A stretch of DNA of 19,672 nt from DATLEX01 sp035525015. Its GTDB lineage: Bacteria; Acidobacteriota; Thermoanaerobaculia; Gp7-AA8. The notes beneath the pieces were generated by a model, which had not been told where the DNA came from, made no database searches, and worked only from the letters and a program-made list of their open reading frames with translations. The stretch lies in the NCBI GenBank assembly GCA_035525015.1, contig DATLFC010000061.1, forward strand, positions 1-19,672. Reading direction: 5' to 3'. A program made the position numbers and the translations under genes. This document shows positions 16,401-19,672 of this stretch, piece by piece (the first letter of the stretch is position 1; each line of letters starts with the position of its first letter).

Positions 16401-17962
16401 TTGGTCACGCGATCCCATGTGATGCGTGGCCGCAGCTCGGCGAATTCGTCCGATGGATAAAGGCCCGACAGCATGTCGAGGACGCCGTCGAAGCTGGCGC
16501 GGGCCAGCTCGGCGTATGGGGCCGCGCTTCGAATCGCGGCGAACAGCACATCGGCGTTCCAGTCGTCGGCCGAGACCATGGCCACGATCTGCTGCGAAAG
16601 GACGTCGAGAGGATTGCGCGGATAGCGGGTCGGCTCGATCGATCCGCGGTGCATGGCGTCGGTCACAGCGGCGCAGGCGATCAGGTCGCCGCGATATTTC
16701 GGGAAGATGATTCCTTCGCTCGTGGTGCCGACCTGATGGCTGGCCCGCCCGATGCGCTGCATGCCGCTGGCGATCGACGGTGGCGCCTCGATCTGCACCA
16801 CCAGGTCGATCGCGCCCATGTCGATCCCGAGCTCGAGCGACGAGGTCGCCACCAGCGCCGGCAGCCGCCCCGACTTCAGGTTGTCCTCGATCTCGATCCG
16901 CTGCGCGCGAGCGATCGACCCGTGGTGCGCGTTGACGAGCGTCTCTCCTGCCAGCTCGTTCAGCGCCGCGGCCAGCCGCTCGGCCAGACGGCGGCTGTTG
17001 ACGAAGATCAGCGTCGAGCGGTGAGCGCGGATCAGCTCCAGGAGGCGGGGATGGATGGCCGGCCAGATCGATGCGCGTTCCCGGCCCGCCGACGCCGGAC
17101 CGCTGGCGATTCGCTTTTCCTCGCCGAGCGTGGCCATGTCCTCGACCGGCACCTCGACGCGCAGCGTGAGCTGCTTCTTCTCCCCCGTGTCGATGACGTT
17201 GACCGGCCGGAAGTGTCGCTTCACCGGCTGCGCGAATTCGCTGTGAATCAGCTCCTCGACAGCCACCGCCCGCCCGGATTCCTCGCTGCCGCTCGGAATG
17301 ACCCCTCCCAGATACCGCGCCACTTCCTCGAGCGGATGCTGGGTCGCCGAGAGCCCGACCCGCTGCGGAGGGACGGCACAGATCGCGTTCAGCCGCTCGA
17401 GCGTGAGCGCCAGGTGGGCGCCACGCTTGTTCGGCACCAGCGCGTGAATCTCGTCGATGATCACCGTCTCGACGGCGCGCAGCATCTCGCGCGCGTTCGA
17501 GGTGAGGAGAAGGTAGAGCGACTCCGGCGTGGTGATCAGGATGTCGGCCGGGGTGCGGGCGAAGCGGGCTCGCTCGGCCGCCGGGGTATCGCCGGTCCGG
17601 ATCGCGATCTCGGGCGTCACGAAGGTGTCGCCGCGGCCGCCGGCCACGTTGGCGATGCCGGCCAGCGGCGCCCGGAGGTTGCGCTCCACGTCGACGGCCA
17701 GCGCCTTCAGCGGCGAGATGTAGAGGACGCGGCAGCGCTGCTCTTTTGCCGGCAGGGGCCGGAACATCAGCCGGTCGAGCGCCCAGAGAAAGGCGGTGAG
17801 CGTCTTGCCGCTGCCGGTCGGCGCGCAGAGGAGCGTCGTGGCGCCGCTGGCGATCGACGGCCAGCCCATCTCCTGCGCGCGGGTCGGGCGGGTGAACGAG
17901 GAGTAGAACCACTCCTCGACCGCGGGGTGGAATCGTGCAGGAAGCGGCGACTTTCGTGACAT
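13490..17962 (-). CDS. lhr: Lhr-family superfamily 2 DNA helicase, long form
   Basis: 1490 residues, matching full-length bacterial Lhr (about 1500). ATP-dependent 3'-5' translocase implicated in repair. Motifs: Q30 region, Walker A APTGSGKT at 47-54, DEIH at 170-173, SATQ at 205-208, QRIGRASHQ near 400, followed by the Lhr core winged-helix region and the long C-terminal domain with the family block GRWSLV and HRTFSRSVGARVILVNGALAAYVGRGEKQL. Residues 221-234 (VIPSGSEESGRAVA) are a translated copy of the dispersed repeat, inserted in frame in the variable loop after RYLGG. Start at ATG 17962: no Shine-Dalgarno is visible, but the frame contains the expected N-terminus. It overlaps nei by 8 bases. 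Confidence 0.95.
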   Translation of the reverse strand: MSRKSPLPARFHPAVEEWFYSSFTRPTRAQEMGWPSIASGATTLLCAPTGSGKTLTAFLWALDRLMFRPLPAKEQRCRVLYISPLKALAVDVERNLRAPLAGIANVAGGRGDTFVTPEIAIRTGDTPAAERARFARTPADILITTPESLYLLLTSNAREMLRAVETVIIDEIHALVPNKRGAHLALTLERLNAICAVPPQRVGLSATQHPLEEVARYLGGVIPSGSEESGRAVAVEELIHSEFAQPVKRHFRPVNVIDTGEKKQLTLRVEVPVEDMATLGEEKRIASGPASAGRERASIWPAIHPRLLELIRAHRSTLIFVNSRRLAERLAAALNELAGETLVNAHHGSIARAQRIEIEDNLKSGRLPALVATSSLELGIDMGAIDLVVQIEAPPSIASGMQRIGRASHQVGTTSEGIIFPKYRGDLIACAAVTDAMHRGSIEPTRYPRNPLDVLSQQIVAMVSADDWNADVLFAAIRSAAPYAELARASFDGVLDMLSGLYPSDEFAELRPRITWDRVTNNLTARQGAKRIAILNGGTIPDRGLYGVFLAGAERTQSARVGELDEEMVFESRVGETFLLGASTWRIEEITHDRVLVTPAPGEPGKMPFWRADAAERSVRFGQEIGRLIREIGEMKRGDAIRRLTRQHDLDKLAAENFLQYLKDQTEATGAVPDDRTIVVERVLDDLGDWRVCVLTPFGGRIHAPWSMAAAAKIRNELAIDVETMWSDDGFIVRFPDTDTPPPVELLLPDPDEAEQLVVRQLGASSMFAAKFREAAARALLLPRRRAQGRTPLWQQRKRAYDLLQVAARFGSFPMILEAYRECLRDVFDVPSLVETLTRVRARGIRVVTADTPRPSPFAASLLFRYVANFLYDGDAPLAERRAQALAIDQSQLRALLGEAELRELLDPAAIEEVEAQLQHLDERRKARSADALHDLLLRLGDLTREALGARVSSPAPFIKELLKSRRILEIRIAGEKRLIAVEDASRYRDALGAPLPGGIPERYLEPVADAAGDLVLRFARTHGPFLAAELARRYGLGVAFVTATLERFVERGRIIEGEFRPRGTQREFCEADVLRSIRSRSLAKLRKEVEPVDQAVLGRLYTHWQGVVRRRRGVEALLETIETLQGYPMAASIFEREILAARIEDYRPSDLDTLSAAGEIVWVGVEPLGERDGRIALYLTDHRPVLRSAPEPADGPIVDFLRSNGASFFAQIHAAAGGFQNEVIDALWDLVWQGTVTNDTFHALRAFTRPKSPSRGFRSRRVAPPSTQGRWSLVGGGPASSETQRATALAQLLLMRYGVVTREAPGAENVQGGFSAVYPVLKAMEEGGKARRGYFVTGLGATQFATAGALERLRALRDEPETPETVMLAATDPANPYGSMLKWPDGAHRTFSRSVGARVILVNGALAAYVGRGEKQLTVMLPEDEPERGTVGREIGRALALLVEGGERRAILITEVNGEPVGRSALAPYLAEAGFTASGIGYQLRAVHA
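17262..17302 (-). repeat. Dispersed repeat copy D, in frame within lhr
   Basis: On the minus strand it reads GTCATTCCGAGCG-GC-AGCGAGGAATCC then GGGCGGGCGGTGGC. It shares the GGGCGGGCGG extension with copies A and C. The core is one base longer than in copy A, like copy C. Translated as VIPSGSEESGRAVA at Lhr residues 221-234. Confidence 0.85.
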
Positions 17963-17978
17963 GGGTAACAGGAAATCC

Positions 17979-18006
17979 GCCCGCGCTAACCGAAACTCGC
18001 GCGGGC
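17979..18006. repeat. GC-rich hairpin upstream of lhr
   Basis: GCCCGCGC (17979-17986) and GCGCGGGC (17999-18006) are perfect reverse complements around a 12-base loop. It lies 16 bases before the lhr ATG, so it could form in the lhr leader. It is not followed by a T run on either strand. Confidence 0.55.
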
Positions 18007-18014
18007 CTTTAGCG

Positions 18015-18043
18015 TTGCCGTTCGCTATTCGCTCTGCAACAAT
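18015..18043 (+). promoter_or_regulatory. Possible promoter for the MBL-fold gene
   Basis: TTGCCG (18015-18020), 17-base spacer, AACAAT (18038-18043). It is a moderate match to a housekeeping promoter in a locally AT-richer stretch. A leader of roughly 35 bases would carry AAGG (18075-18078), 6 bases before the ATG at 18085. Confidence 0.35.
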
Positions 18044-18084
18044 AGTAGATAGTCTCCAGCAAGCACGGCGAATGAAGGTAGGGA

Positions 18085-18849
18085 ATGCGGCTTAAGGTGC
18101 TCGGCGCTTACGGGGCGTCAGACGCGGAACACAATCTGACCGGCTACCTGATTGACGATTGGTTCGCCGTCGACGCGGGGACGCTGTCCTCGAAGCTCTC
18201 CTTCGCGCAGCAGGCCAGGGTGCAGGCGGTCTTCATCACCCATTCGCATGCCGACCACATCCGCGATCTTCCCCATCTGATTCACAACCGCTTCGCGCAG
18301 AACGCCGGGCCGGTGACAGTTTTCGCTGCGCGCGACGTGATGGATCTGCTGGCCAGGCATGTCTTCAACGGCATCGTCTGGCCCGATTTCTCCTCCATCA
18401 AGAATCCGGCCACCGGCAAGCCCGTCGTCCATTACCGCGCTCTTCCCACGGGAAAGCGGGTGACCTTCGGCGACATCGCCCTGACGGCGGTGCCGGTCGA
18501 CCATCAGATTCCGGCCGCGGGAGTCATCGTGGAGCTGGCCGGCCAGGCCATGACGTTCACCGGCGACACCGGCCCGACACACGAAATCTGGAAGCGGACG
18601 AACAAGACCGCGAACATCGTCGCCATCGTGACCGAGGCTTCGTTCCCGAACGATCAGCAGTCGCTCGCCGACGAGACCGCCCACCTCACGCCGCAGGCGT
18701 TCGGCGAAGAGCTCAGAAAGATCACCGTCGACGCCCCCGTCTACGCGAGCCACCGCAAGATCCCCTTCGAGCGCGACATCGAATCGCAGATCAAAAACCT
18801 GCGGGACCGCAGGGCCAGGGTGCTCCTGGAGAAAAACTACACGTTGTAA
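18085..18849 (+). CDS. Metallo-beta-lactamase-fold hydrolase, class II cyclic-nucleotide phosphodiesterase-like
   Basis: 254 residues, cytoplasmic. The dinuclear metal motif THSHADHIRDLPHL is at residues 52-65, with later ligands probably in VPVDHQIPAAG, FTGDTGPT and YASHRKIPF. The N-terminal LKVLGAYGASDAEHNLTGYLID and the THSHxDH-IxxLPxL arrangement resemble class II 3',5'-cyclic-nucleotide phosphodiesterases more than RNase Z or lactonases. Cyclic-nucleotide hydrolysis is therefore the best guess, not proven. The ATG at 18085 has AAGG 6 bases upstream. It is transcribed away from lhr. The TAA stop lies 11 bases before the glycosyltransferase start. Confidence 0.82.
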   Translation: MRLKVLGAYGASDAEHNLTGYLIDDWFAVDAGTLSSKLSFAQQARVQAVFITHSHADHIRDLPHLIHNRFAQNAGPVTVFAARDVMDLLARHVFNGIVWPDFSSIKNPATGKPVVHYRALPTGKRVTFGDIALTAVPVDHQIPAAGVIVELAGQAMTFTGDTGPTHEIWKRTNKTANIVAIVTEASFPNDQQSLADETAHLTPQAFGEELRKITVDAPVYASHRKIPFERDIESQIKNLRDRRARVLLEKNYTL

Positions 18850-18852
18850 CCT
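18847..18852 (+). promoter_or_regulatory. Putative -10 box (TAACCT) for a leaderless glycosyltransferase mRNA
   Basis: TAACCT overlaps the TAA stop of the MBL-fold gene and ends 8 bases before the ATG at 18861. No Shine-Dalgarno is present between them. Read-through from the upstream gene is the alternative. Confidence 0.35.
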
Positions 18853-18860
18853 ACGACTCG

Positions 18861-19672
18861 ATGCCGCCTCCCGTCTCCGCCATCATCACCACCCTCAACG
18901 AAGTCGACTTCATCTCCGACTGTATCCGCTCGGTCGAATGGGCGGACGAGATCTACCTCATCGACTCGTTTTCCACCGACGGGACCGTGGAGCTGGTCCG
19001 GTCGAGGTTCCCCCAGGTCCGTCTCGAGCAACGCGAATACCTCGGTGCCGCGGCGCAGAAGAACTACGCCATCGATCGGGCCGCGCATGACTGGATCTTC
19101 TACATCGATGCCGATGAGCGGGTCACGACCGAGCTGCGCGACGAGATCCGCCGCACACTCGACGGCCGGCTCCAGCGCTGGGCCTACTCGGTGGGCCGGC
19201 GCAACTTCCTGATGGGGGGAGAGCTGCGCTACAGCGGGCTGCAGCGAGATCGCGTGACGCGCCTCTTCCACCGGAAACACGCCCGCTACCCCAACCGCCG
19301 GGTACACGCCGACCTGCTGGTCGACGGAGAGACCGGCCGGCTCCGCCACAAGATGGATCACCACTACGTGCGGTCGTTCGACCACGCCATCGCCAAGATG
19401 ACGCGCTACGCGAACTGGAGCGCCGCGCAGATGTTCATGGATGGGAGGGCGACGTCGGCGCGCGGCATCCTCGGCCATACCATCCACAAGCTCTTCCGCG
19501 ACTATTTCGTCAACTTCGGCTTTCTCGACGGAGCGCGCGGCGTCATCGCCGTCGGCATGCACGTCTTCTACACCTTCTGGAAGTACGCGAAGTTGTGGGA
19601 GCTGAACCAGCTCAAACGCCAGGGAAAGCCGGTGCCGCTGCCGAAGCAGGACGACGAGGCGGAACGGTGGGA
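18861..19672 (+). CDS. Family 2 glycosyltransferase, lipopolysaccharide-core WaaE/KdtX-like, partial
   Basis: 270 codons from the ATG at 18861 to the window edge with no stop. The N-terminus PPVSAIITTLNEVDFISDCIRSV is the GT-A nucleotide-sugar fold start, followed by DEIYLIDSFSTDGTVEL. The DxD-type motif is D83-A-D85-E in WIFYIDADERV. The middle block AYSVGRRNFLMGGELRYSG and RLFHRKHARYPNRRVHADL are typical of the WaaE/KdtX-like beta-1,4-glucosyltransferase group. A C-terminal hydrophobic/aromatic region (KLFRDYFVNFGFLDGARGVIAVGMHVFYTFWKY) suggests membrane association. Length suggests only the last few residues are missing. Involvement in LPS core or another envelope glycan is inferred from the family; no neighbouring LPS genes are in view. 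Confidence 0.88.
   Translation, partial: MPPPVSAIITTLNEVDFISDCIRSVEWADEIYLIDSFSTDGTVELVRSRFPQVRLEQREYLGAAAQKNYAIDRAAHDWIFYIDADERVTTELRDEIRRTLDGRLQRWAYSVGRRNFLMGGELRYSGLQRDRVTRLFHRKHARYPNRRVHADLLVDGETGRLRHKMDHHYVRSFDHAIAKMTRYANWSAAQMFMDGRATSARGILGHTIHKLFRDYFVNFGFLDGARGVIAVGMHVFYTFWKYAKLWELNQLKRQGKPVPLPKQDDEAERW

Noticed and set aside
15161..17959. 932-codon open frame on the + strand opposite lhr
   Set aside because: It is the antisense shadow of the lhr gene in high-G+C sequence; the predicted protein is Arg/Asp/Glu/Ala-rich with no family motifs, while lhr on the other strand has all helicase motifs.

Overview
This window is a high-G+C bacterial chromosome segment. It most likely comes from a member of the Acidobacteriota: one gene encodes a secreted von Willebrand A protein of the 'VWFA-related Acidobacterial domain' type, and interspersed GTCATTCCGAGCG...AGCGAGGAATC repeats like these are, to my knowledge, common in uncultivated Acidobacteriota. 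That assignment is inference; no rRNA or phylogenetic marker other than uvrA is present. Coding density is very high and no gene-free stretch reaches 300 bases. I see no tRNA, rRNA, CRISPR array, insertion sequence or phage gene.

Layout. 1-246 (-) is a partial small membrane protein. 296-1147 (-) is the peptidoglycan glycosyltransferase mtgA. It diverges from a short secreted protein (1172-1771 +) that is coupled to cutA (1768-2088). uvrA (2131-4998) overlaps a secreted protein of unknown function (4995-5846). A second run on + holds an unrecognised conserved-looking protein (5942-6583), a LigD-type primase-polymerase (6538-7497), a small ATP-dependent DNA ligase (7494-8555), a secreted VWA protein (8563-9939), a membrane-anchored M15-type peptidase (10027-11136) and a zinc-ribbon membrane protein (11171-11605). 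On - from 17962 down lie lhr, a Nei/Fpg glycosylase, a small winged-helix-like protein, a Lys/Ala-rich basic protein and a Doc/Fic-like protein. An MBL-fold hydrolase (18085-18849 +) and a family 2 glycosyltransferase (18861 to the edge, +) close the window.

Theme. DNA repair dominates: UvrA for nucleotide excision, a primase-polymerase plus ligase pair (end joining or gap repair; no Ku gene here), the Lhr helicase and a base-excision glycosylase. Envelope genes (mtgA, the M15 peptidase, the glycosyltransferase) are interleaved. Tight overlaps (TTGA, ATGA, 8 and 46 bases) suggest co-translated pairs.

The most unusual signal is in the non-coding layer. Three unrelated families of 7-base tandem repeats occur, each as an inverted pair, and each touches or contains a stop codon (mtgA, the VWA gene, nei). 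A separate ~42-base dispersed repeat has extended the C-terminus of UvrA, sits in frame inside Lhr, and forms a long hairpin that supplies the only start codon of the protein preceding the primase-polymerase. Several genes lack a Shine-Dalgarno sequence and instead carry a TANNNT box 6-10 bases before the start, suggesting leaderless transcription. One 24-base divergent gap has a palindromic box serving both directions. The Doc-like protein has Arg where the catalytic His of the Fic/Doc motif should be, and a Lys-rich protein occupies the usual antitoxin position.
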